Assembly: GCA_023386585.1 (NCBI GenBank)
Contig: JAEWJM010000016.1
Span: 1-64,000 of the forward strand
DNA length: 64,000 nt
Origin: Bacteroidota bacterium
GTDB taxonomy: Bacteria; Bacteroidota; Bacteroidia; Flavobacteriales; Flavobacteriaceae
Reading direction: 5' to 3'
The notes under the pieces were generated by a model. The model saw only the letters and a list, made by a program, of their open reading frames with translations. It was not told the origin of the DNA and did not search any database. Within the stretch, counting starts at the first letter, position 1, and every line of letters begins with the position of its first letter. A program made the position numbers and the translations under genes. This document shows positions 52,986 through 61,882 of this stretch, piece after piece.

Positions 52986-55112
52986 ATGAACAACATCGAA
53001 TACATCAGGAGCCGAATCGCCGCGCCCGAATCCGGAATTCGCAATACAGTTAAATTGCTTTCCGAAGATTGCACCGTTCCTTTCATCGCGCGCTATCGAA
53101 AAGACATGACCGGAAACCTGGATGAAGTCGCCATTGCAGCCATCGCGCAGTTCGAAAAGGAATTTGCTGCGATTTCCAAACGAAAAGAAGCGATCCTGAA
53201 AGCGATTTCCGCACAGGAACAACTAACTCCCGAACTTCAGAAGAAAATCGAATCCACATTCGATCTTACCGAACTCGAAGATCTTTACCTGCCGTTCAAA
53301 AAGAAAAAAAATTCACGCGCCGATGTCGCACGCGAAAACGGACTCGAACCGTTGGCGAGGATCATCATGGCGCAACGATCCGAAGAATTGGGTTTCATCG
53401 CTTCAAAATATATTAATCCGAAAGTGATCAACGAAGACGAAGCGTTACACGGTGCGCGCGACATTATTGCCGAATGGATCAGTGAAAACGCATATTTGAG
53501 ACGGCAGCTGCGGTTTTTGTTTCGCCGGAAAGCAACTATTTCCAGCAAAGTGGTAAAATCAAAAGCAGACGAAGAACAAGCCCAAAAATTTACCCAGTAT
53601 TTCGAATGGAGCGAAAACCTCCAACGCACGCCGCCGCACCGTTTGCTGGCAATGCTGCGCGCCGAAAACGAAGGATTTGTAAAGCTGAAGCTGGAGGTCG
53701 ACAAAGACGAAGCAATTGAACTGATTTCACAATCGGTTATCAAAGCGCCCAACCCCGAATCAAAAGCCCAGCTCGATCTTGCCATCGCCGACAGTTACAA
53801 AAGATTGCTATTGCCTGCAATTTCGAACGAAGTGCTGCAGGAAGCAAAAGATCGCGCCGATGTTGCGTCAATAAAGGTTTTTACGGCCAATTTGTCGCAA
53901 TTGCTCATGTCGCCGCCGCTCGGGGAAAAGCGCATCATGGGTATCGATCCCGGATTCCGCAGCGGTTGCAAAATCGTGTGCCTTGACGAAAAAGGCGATC
54001 TGCTGCATAACGAAACCATTTATCCGCATCCGCCGCAAAATGAAGCTGCGCTGGCGATGAAAAAAATCCGGTCGCTGGCAAACGCGTATAAAGTCGATGC
54101 AATTGCAATTGGCAACGGCACCGCTTCGCGCGAAACCGAAACATTCATTAAAAAAATTGCGTTCGATAAACCGCTTCAGGTTTTTGTTGTCAGCGAGGCA
54201 GGCGCATCGGTTTATTCGGCTTCTGCAGTCGCGCGGGAAGAATTCCCGAACTACGACGTAACCGTTCGCGGTGCGGTATCAATCGGCCGCCGACTTTCCG
54301 ATCCGCTCGCCGAGTTGGTAAAAATCGACCCGAAAGCGATTGGTGTTGGCCAATATCAGCACGATGTCGACCAGGTGAAACTCCGCGAAGAACTCGATTC
54401 AGTTGTGATACGCTGTGTCAATTCGGTTGGAATCAACATCAATACGGCGAGCAAACATTTGTTGAGTTATGTATCCGGAATCGGTGAAAAAATGGCCGAG
54501 AACATCGTAAAATTCCGCTCCGAAAATGGGGCTTTTGTCAGCAGGCAGCAACTTAAGAAAGTGCCCCGGCTCGGCGAAAAGGCGTTTCAGCAATCAGCGG
54601 CGTTCATCCGGATCTCTAAACCGGAAAATCCGCTGGACAATTCGGCCGTACATCCTGAAGCGTATCCGATAGTTGAAAAAATGGCAAAAGATCTTGCCGT
54701 TTCGCTTTCGGATCTTATCGGAAATAAAGAACTGGTAAAGAAAGTCGACCCGACAAAATACGCAACTGCTGAAATTGGCGTCTTGACATTGAACGACATT
54801 TTTAAAGAGCTTGAAAAACCCGGACTCGACCCAAGAAAGGCGGCGGCTGTTTTTGAATTCGATCCGTCGGTGAAATCGATTAACGATCTGCGCACCGGAA
54901 TGGTTTTGCCGGGAATTGTCAACAACATCACCAATTTCGGCTGCTTCGTTGATATCGGCATCAAGGAAAGCGGGCTGATCCACATTTCGCAATTAAGCGC
55001 TGGTTTTGTAAGCGACGTGAATTCGGTTGTAAAGCTTCATCAGCATATTAAGGTGAAAGTGCTTGAGGTTGATGAGCAAAGGCGACGCATCCAACTGAGT
55101 TTGGAGAAATAA
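52986..55112 (+). CDS. tex: Tex-like RNA-binding transcriptional accessory protein
   Basis: This 708-residue protein has the Tex layout: an N-terminal helical part (PFIARYRKDMTGNLDE), the YqgF-like domain starting KRIMGIDPGFRSGCKIVC (near 316), a helix-hairpin-helix part (NTASKHLLSYVSGIGEKMAENIV) and a C-terminal S1 domain (GMVLPGIVNNITNFGCFVDIGI ... IQLSLEK). It binds nucleic acids and affects transcription. The length is slightly shorter than the ~770 of some homologues. A terminator follows the stop. Confidence 0.95.
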   Translation: MNNIEYIRSRIAAPESGIRNTVKLLSEDCTVPFIARYRKDMTGNLDEVAIAAIAQFEKEFAAISKRKEAILKAISAQEQLTPELQKKIESTFDLTELEDLYLPFKKKKNSRADVARENGLEPLARIIMAQRSEELGFIASKYINPKVINEDEALHGARDIIAEWISENAYLRRQLRFLFRRKATISSKVVKSKADEEQAQKFTQYFEWSENLQRTPPHRLLAMLRAENEGFVKLKLEVDKDEAIELISQSVIKAPNPESKAQLDLAIADSYKRLLLPAISNEVLQEAKDRADVASIKVFTANLSQLLMSPPLGEKRIMGIDPGFRSGCKIVCLDEKGDLLHNETIYPHPPQNEAALAMKKIRSLANAYKVDAIAIGNGTASRETETFIKKIAFDKPLQVFVVSEAGASVYSASAVAREEFPNYDVTVRGAVSIGRRLSDPLAELVKIDPKAIGVGQYQHDVDQVKLREELDSVVIRCVNSVGININTASKHLLSYVSGIGEKMAENIVKFRSENGAFVSRQQLKKVPRLGEKAFQQSAAFIRISKPENPLDNSAVHPEAYPIVEKMAKDLAVSLSDLIGNKELVKKVDPTKYATAEIGVLTLNDIFKELEKPGLDPRKAAAVFEFDPSVKSINDLRTGMVLPGIVNNITNFGCFVDIGIKESGLIHISQLSAGFVSDVNSVVKLHQHIKVKVLEVDEQRRRIQLSLEK

Positions 55113-55113
55113 A

Positions 55114-55143
55114 AAAGGCTCCGGAATTTCTCGTGGAGCCTTT
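55114..55143. terminator. Bidirectional terminator between tex and tatA
   Basis: AAAGGCTCC (55114-55122) pairs with GGAGCCTTT (55135-55143). The minus strand has a good T run (TTTTTTATTTC), so it mainly serves tatA; the plus strand has only TTTC. Confidence 0.87.
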
Positions 55144-55162
55144 CAAATCAAGGTATGATAAC

Positions 55163-55345
55163 TTAAATTTTTGTCTCGTCGTCTTCCTTTTTCACTACGG
55201 GATGAGAATCGTCTTTTGCGGCGTTCTTAAATTCTTTAATTCCCGTCCCAAGTCCTTTCATAAGTTCCGGAATTTTTTTGCCTCCGAACAGCAACAAAAC
55301 GATGGCAACTATTATTAGCAGCTCAGTAACACCGATTCTTCCCAT
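55163..55345 (-). CDS. tatA: Twin-arginine translocase subunit TatA/TatE
   Basis: This 60-residue protein has one hydrophobic helix (about 7-21), the FGGKKIPELMKGLGTGIKEFKNA amphipathic segment with the conserved FG-P pattern, and a charged tail. It forms the pore part of the Tat export system for folded proteins. tatC is not adjacent. It is the only minus-strand gene right of 51 kb. A TATCTTTG box lies 41 bases upstream. Confidence 0.93.
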   Translation of the reverse strand: MGRIGVTELLIIVAIVLLLFGGKKIPELMKGLGTGIKEFKNAAKDDSHPVVKKEDDETKI

Positions 55346-55386
55346 AACAAAAAATATTAATGCCTTAGCAATTTGTAAATAAGCTA

Positions 55387-55394
55387 CAAAGATA
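55387..55394 (-). promoter_or_regulatory. Putative -7 box of tatA
   Basis: The minus strand reads TATCTTTG, 41 bases before the tatA ATG. Confidence 0.5.
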
Positions 55395-55480
55395 GAAAGT
55401 TTTGTTGTCGCACATTAAATTTGGCAAATAATTAATGTAGCATAAAACCGCGTTTAAAAACAGTGCAAGTGCGGAATTGT

Positions 55481-55488
55481 TATATTTG
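55481..55488 (+). promoter_or_regulatory. Putative -7 box of the M23 peptidase gene
   Basis: TATATTTG ends 16 bases before the ATG at 55505. It would also drive the coupled SdpI-like, GH3 and beta-sandwich genes. Confidence 0.55.
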
Positions 55489-55504
55489 TCGAATATCGAT
55501 TTTG

Positions 55505-56374
55505 ATGACGGCGAAAAGGCACAAAAGGAAACTTATTAAAAAGAGATTGTTCACGAAAAACCGTCTGGTGATCCTGAACGAAGACACTTTTGAGGAAATC
55601 TTCTCGCTGAAGCTGACGCTAATGAATGTGTTTGTTGTCGTGACGCTGAGTGCGCTTTTCCTAATCCTGGCGACAACCTATATTATCGCCTTCACGCCGC
55701 TCCGCGAATATATTCCCGGTTACGCTTCGTCAAAGCTGAAACGCGATGCCACCGAGCTCGCACTGAAATCCGATTCGCTTGCCTTGGCACTGAAGAACAA
55801 TGAAACTTATATCCGGTCTATTAGGCGCGTACTAACCGGCGATGTCGATTTTGCCCAATTGAGCCGCGATTCGATAACTGCGACCGAAAGCAGAACCATT
55901 GACGACAATGCGATGAAGCCCTCGGCAGTCGACCAAAAATTGCGGGAGGAAGTTGCGAAAGAGGATAAATACAATCTTTTCGAAACCGCGTCCCCTAAAG
56001 TCAGCGCAGTATTTTTTCCTCCCGCAACCGGAATCGTAACCGATAAGTTCGACATCCGAAGCCGCCATTATGCAGTCGATGTGGCTCTCGCTAAAAACAC
56101 GCCGATTAAGGCAACCCTTGCGGGAACGGTTATCTTCTCCGACTGGTCGCCATCAACCGGAAACGTGTTGATTTTGCGGCATGCCAACGGATTTACATCA
56201 GTGTATAAACATGCGGAATCGCTCACAAAAGATCAGGGCGATGTGGTGCGAACCGGCGAAGTCATCGGAATTGCCGGATCCAGTGGTCGCGAATCGACCG
56301 GAATCCATTTGCATTTTGAATTGTGGAAGGACAGCTATCCTGTCAATCCGGAAAACTTTATTTCATTCGAATGA
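55505..56374 (+). CDS. M23 family membrane-anchored endopeptidase
   Basis: This 289-residue protein has a basic N-terminus, a membrane helix (about 40-64), a coiled-coil/linker region (~75-165) and a LytM domain. The metal ligands are His and Asp in SRHYAVDV (near 188-192) and the HxH in IHLHFELW near the end. It cuts peptide cross-links in peptidoglycan or regulates amidases. The ATG at 55505 (MTAKRHKRKL) is chosen because it follows the promoter box by 16 bases. It overlaps the next gene by four bases. Confidence 0.92.
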   Translation: MTAKRHKRKLIKKRLFTKNRLVILNEDTFEEIFSLKLTLMNVFVVVTLSALFLILATTYIIAFTPLREYIPGYASSKLKRDATELALKSDSLALALKNNETYIRSIRRVLTGDVDFAQLSRDSITATESRTIDDNAMKPSAVDQKLREEVAKEDKYNLFETASPKVSAVFFPPATGIVTDKFDIRSRHYAVDVALAKNTPIKATLAGTVIFSDWSPSTGNVLILRHANGFTSVYKHAESLTKDQGDVVRTGEVIGIAGSSGRESTGIHLHFELWKDSYPVNPENFISFE

Positions 56375-56727
56375 TATCAGAAATTATTTTACGCATGCTC
56401 GCGCTTCCGCTTTTGGAAGGAGCAATTTTTATCGCTGCCGGAATTTTTGTGCTGGTTTTTCCGCCGGGAAAAATCAACAGCCTGTACGGTTATCGAACCG
56501 TCGCTTCGATGCGTTCTCAAGCGGCGTGGCACTTCTCACAAAATTTTGCGGCTAAGCAGGTGCTTTACGCCGGATTGTTTTTGATTGCATTTTCGGCAAT
56601 CGGGCTGGTTTTCACTCCGGGAAAAACCGCTGAGCTGATTATTGGCGTTGTCGTAACCTTGCTGGCAGTTGCATTTATTTTATATTCTACCGAAAAAGCA
56701 ATTTCAGCACGTTTCCCAAAATCCTGA
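56371..56727 (+). CDS. SdpI-family membrane protein
   Basis: This 118-residue protein has three or four hydrophobic helices and the SdpI/YhfL hallmark INSLYGYRTVASMRSQAAWHFSQ (near 33-55). In Bacillus SdpI gives immunity to a killing factor, but most family members in other phyla have no known role. No toxin gene is adjacent. The start overlaps the M23 stop (ATGA) and the GH3 start follows two bases after its stop. Confidence 0.82.
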   Translation: MISEIILRMLALPLLEGAIFIAAGIFVLVFPPGKINSLYGYRTVASMRSQAAWHFSQNFAAKQVLYAGLFLIAFSAIGLVFTPGKTAELIIGVVVTLLAVAFILYSTEKAISARFPKS

Positions 56728-56729
56728 AG

Positions 56730-58223
56730 ATGTCAATTAAATCAGTTGCAGCGAAAATTTTTGCCGGTTATATTGTACGGAAAACCAAGAAATGGGCAGA
56801 TTGCCCGGTGGAAACCCAGCGACGCGTTTTTACATCATTGATTGCTGCCGCATCGGAAACCACATTTGGCCGCGATCACAAATTCGGGCAGATCCAAACT
56901 CACGACGATTTTACTTCGCTTGTGCCGGTGCGCGATTACGAGGCATTGAAACCGTATGTTGAGAAAGTTGTTGCGGGTGAACCCGATATTTTATGGAAAG
57001 GCCTTCCGTTGTATTTTGCAAAAACTTCCGGGACGACTTCGGGCGTGAAATACATTCCGCTTACCCGCGAATCAATGCCATACCATGTTGAAGCAGCCCG
57101 TGACGCAATTCTTCATTACATCCACGAAACTGGAAAAGCCACGTTTGTCGACGGCAAAATGATATTCCTGCAGGGAAGTCCGGAACTGGAGCAAAAAAAC
57201 GGGATTCAATTTGGCAGGCTTTCCGGAATAGTTGCGCATTTCGTTCCGTCGTATCTTCAGAAAAACCGCATGCCGAGCTTGAAAACGAACTGTATTTCTG
57301 ACTGGGAAACCAAAGTCGATGCGATCGTCGAAGAAACGCTACCGGAGAACATGACCGTGATTTCGGGAATTCCGTCATGGGTGCAAATGTATTTTGAAAA
57401 ACTGCGGCAAAAAACCGGAAAACCTGTTGGCGAAATATTTAAAAATTTCAGCCTGTTCATTTACGGCGGCGTAAATTATGAGCCTTACCGGCCGGTTTTC
57501 GAGAACCTGATTGGCCGCCGCGTCGACAGCATTGAGCTTTTTCCGGCGTCGGAAGGTTTTTTCGCCTATCAGGATTCGCAAAAGCAAAAAGGAATGTTGT
57601 TGCTGCTCAACTCAGGAATTTTCTACGAATTCATCCGGGCCGACGAACTTCAACAGGAAAGTCCCAAGCGCTATACGATCGGCGAAGTTGAAACGGGGGT
57701 AAACTATGCTATGATAATTTCAACAAATGCGGGACTTTGGGCATATAACATCGGTGATCTGGTGCAGTTTACATCAACAAAGCCGTATCGGGTCATAGTT
57801 TCGGGCCGGATAAAACATTATATTTCGGCTTTCGGTGAGCATGTAATCGGAAAGGAAGTCGAAGCAGCGATGCAAATTGCCTGCGAAGGAACTGCGGTTC
57901 GGGTGACCGAATTCACCGTCGCGCCGCAGATTACGCCGGAAAATGGACTGCCTTATCACGAGTGGATTATCGAATTTGAGAATGCTCCGGAAAGTATTGA
58001 AAGTTTCGCCGCGGCGCTCGATGACGAGATGCGAAAGCAAAACACATATTACGACGACCTGATTTCCGGAAAAGTGCTGCGTCCGTTAGTTGTGACTCCG
58101 GTCGCAGCAAACGCATTTAACAATTATATGAAATCGGTTGGCAAACTCGGCGGACAAAACAAAGTTCCGCGTCTTTCCAATGATCGCATCGTTGGTGATG
58201 CAATTCTAAAATTTCGGTTATGA
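56730..58223 (+). CDS. GH3-family acyl-acid-amido-synthetase-like enzyme
   Basis: This 497-residue protein is a GH3 member of the ANL adenylate-forming group. The ATP-binding motif is TSGTTSGVKYIPLTRESM (near 94-111), with later SIELFPASEGFF and GLWAYNIGDLVQF motifs. Plant GH3 enzymes join jasmonate or auxin to amino acids. The bacterial substrates are not known, but an acyl-acid plus amino-compound conjugation is a fair guess. The gene is in a tightly coupled set with M23, SdpI-like and a surface protein. Confidence 0.9.
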   Translation: MSIKSVAAKIFAGYIVRKTKKWADCPVETQRRVFTSLIAAASETTFGRDHKFGQIQTHDDFTSLVPVRDYEALKPYVEKVVAGEPDILWKGLPLYFAKTSGTTSGVKYIPLTRESMPYHVEAARDAILHYIHETGKATFVDGKMIFLQGSPELEQKNGIQFGRLSGIVAHFVPSYLQKNRMPSLKTNCISDWETKVDAIVEETLPENMTVISGIPSWVQMYFEKLRQKTGKPVGEIFKNFSLFIYGGVNYEPYRPVFENLIGRRVDSIELFPASEGFFAYQDSQKQKGMLLLLNSGIFYEFIRADELQQESPKRYTIGEVETGVNYAMIISTNAGLWAYNIGDLVQFTSTKPYRVIVSGRIKHYISAFGEHVIGKEVEAAMQIACEGTAVRVTEFTVAPQITPENGLPYHEWIIEFENAPESIESFAAALDDEMRKQNTYYDDLISGKVLRPLVVTPVAANAFNNYMKSVGKLGGQNKVPRLSNDRIVGDAILKFRL

Positions 58224-59131
58224 AAAAATTTTACCTGACGTGTTTTGTGTTGCTGTTGACAGTTCTTTGCCAGGGTCAGATCAACGCGATTTTAAGAGAC
58301 AGCATAACTCGAAAAAGCGTTGCCTTTGCGGCGATCAGCAATGAAAAGCTGAAGATTTCAAAAACATCAAGTGCCGAAGGATTTTTCGAGCTTTTAGACC
58401 TTGATTCGGCTACGGTCAGTGTCGTCGGCGTTGGTTATTATCCAAAAACGTTGAAACTCGCAGGATCCGGAAATACTGTCCTTATGCGCTCCAAGCCAAG
58501 GCGCGAATCGTCGAACGTCACGCTTACCGGAAAAAAAACCAATCGTACGGGAAGAGTTCGCACGGAACTTAGCATGTATCGAAAAGGCGCAACTTTTCCG
58601 AAAGCGGTTGTTGCCGCCAAATTTTTTCCCTACAAACCGAAATATGCCAAAACGCCGTATCTCAGCACAGTCAGTTATTGCATATCCTCACAAATTGATA
58701 ATGCAGTTTATCGCCTTCATGTTTTCGATGTAAACCCTGACGGAACTCCCGGCGACGATTTGTTGCCCGATGATTTGCTTTTGACGGCCGAAAAAGGCGA
58801 AGCTACGATCGACGCGGATTTTTCGAACAAAGGAATTGCGATTGGTCCGCGAGGCATTTTTATCGGAATTGAAACACTCGATATTCCACAGAATGAGACT
58901 GTTTCCCGCCATGAGAAAATGAAGGAATGCACGCTACCCGTGATTAACGGAGTCCAGGCACATAGGTATATTCAGCCAACTTTTCTTGGTGAAGCCAAAA
59001 ACACCGGGACACTTTGGATTTTTCAGGATGGAAAATGGGTTCACCGCACTGAGAAAATCGCACACGATACAAAATACGGCCGTCACTACGAATTCAACAG
59101 TCCGTATATCGAACTTACGCTAACCAACTAG
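58220..59131 (+). CDS. Exported protein with carboxypeptidase-regulatory-like domain
   Basis: This 303-residue protein has a signal peptide (…VLLLTVLCQGQ) and an N-terminal beta-sandwich (about 21-92) with the layout of CarboxypepD_reg-like domains (LRDSITRKSVAFAAISN, ...FELLDLDSATVSVVGVGYYP). The C-terminal part (~125-303) is beta-rich with no motif I can name. It is predicted to be in the envelope. It overlaps the GH3 stop by four bases. Confidence 0.75.
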   Translation: MKKFYLTCFVLLLTVLCQGQINAILRDSITRKSVAFAAISNEKLKISKTSSAEGFFELLDLDSATVSVVGVGYYPKTLKLAGSGNTVLMRSKPRRESSNVTLTGKKTNRTGRVRTELSMYRKGATFPKAVVAAKFFPYKPKYAKTPYLSTVSYCISSQIDNAVYRLHVFDVNPDGTPGDDLLPDDLLLTAEKGEATIDADFSNKGIAIGPRGIFIGIETLDIPQNETVSRHEKMKECTLPVINGVQAHRYIQPTFLGEAKNTGTLWIFQDGKWVHRTEKIAHDTKYGRHYEFNSPYIELTLTN

Positions 59132-59166
59132 AAGACTGCGGCAAAAGAAGGGTTAACAAAAAACGC

Positions 59167-59174
59167 TACATTTG
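59167..59174 (+). promoter_or_regulatory. Putative -7 box of the DUF6909 gene
   Basis: TACATTTG ends 20 bases before the ATG at 59195. It may start the transcript that runs into the polysaccharide genes. Confidence 0.55.
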
Positions 59175-59194
59175 CACGGAGTAATCAGAATTGA

Positions 59195-60895
59195 ATGAAT
59201 GAAATTAAGAATATAGTACGTTCACGCGCACAAGAATCATCAAGCGCGGTAGAGAAATTGTACATTACCATGCGCCACCTCTTCAACAGGGGTTTCTACA
59301 AACCGATGGGCGTATCCGGCGAAACACTTCGCGAGGCGCTTCTTCAGTTAAGGCCGGAAATTTATGGATCGATTGCCGATGAAAAAGTGGAGCTCAACGG
59401 ACTGCTTTACGTCATTGAAAGGCTCCCGACCGGAATCGAAGAATGCCGTTTTATCAACCTTACGTCCGATGAAGGTTATTCAAAATCACACTTTAAAGCT
59501 ATCATTCCGCCAAAAAGGCGCCGCAACTGCTACCGGATCGACGACGAGCAGATGAATGTTGAAATTACCCGCGGCCGGTCTGACATTTATGATATCCTGA
59601 CGCATCTGACCTTTATTTTCATCGAGTCGCATAAGATCAAGAACCGCGTCCTGCTTGATGAAAGTGGCGAAGTTTCGCGCGACTGGCAGAAACTCGAACA
59701 GGCGGTGCTTCTGAACCGAAAGCTGACGCAGGCCGAGAAGGAAAAAGCGATTTCGCATACAGCAAATATTTTGGGACGCACGTTCGCCGAAGTTTCAGAT
59801 ATCTATGGAAATTTCAGCGCAACGGACAAGCCTGACCGTTTTCTTCACGTAATCTATTGGCTGGGAAAAATCGCAATCGAGGAAATCCTCGAAAGCAACA
59901 AACGCACAATAACCTTCAGCCCGATTCTTCGCGAACGCCTCGGCCATCACATCCATGGCGAAATCTGGGCAACCGGAATCAAGAAAGTGCTCAGGGAAAA
60001 TAATTTGCTTGACCGTCCGATCCACATCATCAGTGCCAACATGCACAGCGTGATGAACTCGATTTTTGCGTCGTACGCGTTACGGACAAAGTTCAAGGAC
60101 AAGCCTGATTTCTTTATCTATGAAGAGTTGAGTAAGCCCGGAGCCTACGAAGTGCGCGAAAAAGTGGAAGAAGTAGCAAGGCAATCAGGAATGATTTTTC
60201 TTCCTGACACTTCTGGAACAAACATCGACGTGCAGATATTCGACACCGCTAAAATCGATTGGAAAAAGAGCGCATTTCCCGACGCCAACCTCGCAGACGA
60301 AAAGCCGGTAATCGTCGTCATGGATTATGCTTTTGGTGAACAAGCCTATGAGACCATTGATGAACTTTTGAAGCCATACCAGGAATCGAAGGAGAAAAAG
60401 TCGTTCCTGAACGTAGTATCGGTTTCGATAATGGGAAAAGCAGGAATTCTTGAAGGCGGAAAGGGCGATATCATGATTCCGTCAGCTCACATTAACGAAG
60501 GAACCGGCGATAATTACCCATTCGAAAACGAACTGACTGCCGAGCTGTTCGAAGGCCACGGCATTCCGGTTTATGCGGGACCGATGGTCACGGTTTTGGG
60601 AACTTCGCTTCAAAATCGCGATCTGCTCAACTTTTTCAACAAATCTACCTGGGGCGTGATCGGCCTCGAAATGGAGGGCGCATATTATCAAAAAGCGATA
60701 CAGTCGGCTTCCAAAATCCGGAAAAGCATTAACCCGGATGTTAAAGTCCGATACGCCTATTACGCTTCCGATAATCCGCTGGAAACCGGAAGTACGCTCG
60801 CGTCCGGTGGTTTGGGAACAACCGGTGTTAAGCCAACGTATCTGATCACGATCAAAATTCTGGAACAAATCTTCAATATAAAACAGCCATCATGA
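59195..60895 (+). CDS. DUF6909 family protein with nucleosidase-like C-terminal half
   Basis: This 566-residue soluble protein is likely DUF6909. Its C-terminal half resembles the nucleoside phosphorylase/nucleosidase fold: a SIMGKAGILEGGKGDIMIPSAH segment and GVIGLEMEGAYYQKAIQSA (near 487-505), close to the EMEG purine-phosphorylase motif. No function is established. The N-terminal half is helical. It overlaps the Wzz-like gene by four bases (ATGA). Confidence 0.7.
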   Translation: MNEIKNIVRSRAQESSSAVEKLYITMRHLFNRGFYKPMGVSGETLREALLQLRPEIYGSIADEKVELNGLLYVIERLPTGIEECRFINLTSDEGYSKSHFKAIIPPKRRRNCYRIDDEQMNVEITRGRSDIYDILTHLTFIFIESHKIKNRVLLDESGEVSRDWQKLEQAVLLNRKLTQAEKEKAISHTANILGRTFAEVSDIYGNFSATDKPDRFLHVIYWLGKIAIEEILESNKRTITFSPILRERLGHHIHGEIWATGIKKVLRENNLLDRPIHIISANMHSVMNSIFASYALRTKFKDKPDFFIYEELSKPGAYEVREKVEEVARQSGMIFLPDTSGTNIDVQIFDTAKIDWKKSAFPDANLADEKPVIVVMDYAFGEQAYETIDELLKPYQESKEKKSFLNVVSVSIMGKAGILEGGKGDIMIPSAHINEGTGDNYPFENELTAELFEGHGIPVYAGPMVTVLGTSLQNRDLLNFFNKSTWGVIGLEMEGAYYQKAIQSASKIRKSINPDVKVRYAYYASDNPLETGSTLASGGLGTTGVKPTYLITIKILEQIFNIKQPS

Positions 60896-61878
60896 ACAAA
60901 AACGCTTCAACGGCGAACGATGACCGGGAAATAGACCTGGCAACTATCTCGAGGAACATCAACAACGCGTTTAATTGGATTAATCGAAGCATCTTCCTTA
61001 CGATCCGCTTTTTCCTTCGGAATATAATTATCGTGTTGATTCTTATTGTGCTTGGTGTGGCGTTGGGAGTTTATCTTGACAAGACGCAGCGGGTTTACGA
61101 CCATCAGATCATCGTGAAGCCCAACTTCGGATCGGTGGACTACCTTTATAAGAAAATCGACCTGATCGATTCGAAAATCAGGGAGCGTGACACTGCATTT
61201 CTGCACCTTGTGGGAATCGAGGAACCGGATAAATTGTTACGAATCGAAATTCGGCCTTTGGTGGATGTTTACCAGTTTGTAAGCTCAAGCGAGCAGAATT
61301 TTGAGATGCTGAAGCTAATGTCGGATGACGGCGATGTAAAGAAAGTCGTCGAAGATCCGGTGACCAGCAAGAACTACACTTTCCATGCAATTTCGTTCAC
61401 GACGAAGAAAATGACCTCGCGCGAAAATACGGTTGAACCATTGATGAAGTTTCTGAACGACAGCAAATATTACAGCCTCATCCAAAAGGAATATATCAAC
61501 AACGAAAAGCTGAAAATGGCCGAGAACGATCGGACGATATCGCAGATCAATGGCGTGCTCGATCAGTTTGCGCGGACAACTTCCGAAAGCGGAAAATCGG
61601 GAAATCTTGTTTATTACAATGAAAATACGCAGCTGAACGACGTCATTAAAACCAAGGATGAACTGACAAAAGAACAGGGCGAACACCGTCTTGAACTGGC
61701 GAATGTCGACAAGATCATAAAGGAAACGAGCGTCATTATCAATATCGAAAACAGGGCGTCGGTTAACGGAAAACTGAAATTAGTGCTACCGTTATTGTTC
61801 CTTTTCCTGTTTATTTTCGGGTACGCGTTCCGCAGGTACTACAAAAAGCAGAGTCAATTATTAGCCGCAGAAAAATAA
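60892..61878 (+). CDS. Wzz/chain-length-determinant-like membrane protein
   Basis: This 328-residue protein has an N-terminal helix (about 42-62), a large periplasmic part with coiled coil (~190-285) and a C-terminal helix (~296-316), the two-helix plan of polysaccharide co-polymerases. There is no tyrosine-kinase domain. The neighbouring rfb genes support a role in surface polysaccharide chain length. Sequence similarity to known Wzz is weak, so the assignment is topological. Confidence 0.7.
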   Translation: MNKNASTANDDREIDLATISRNINNAFNWINRSIFLTIRFFLRNIIIVLILIVLGVALGVYLDKTQRVYDHQIIVKPNFGSVDYLYKKIDLIDSKIRERDTAFLHLVGIEEPDKLLRIEIRPLVDVYQFVSSSEQNFEMLKLMSDDGDVKKVVEDPVTSKNYTFHAISFTTKKMTSRENTVEPLMKFLNDSKYYSLIQKEYINNEKLKMAENDRTISQINGVLDQFARTTSESGKSGNLVYYNENTQLNDVIKTKDELTKEQGEHRLELANVDKIIKETSVIINIENRASVNGKLKLVLPLLFLFLFIFGYAFRRYYKKQSQLLAAEK

Positions 61879-61882
61879 GTTT

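Noticed and set aside
56371..56727. Possible toxin-immunity system around the SdpI-like gene
   Set aside because: No small secreted toxin or regulator gene is adjacent; neighbours are a peptidase and a GH3 enzyme.
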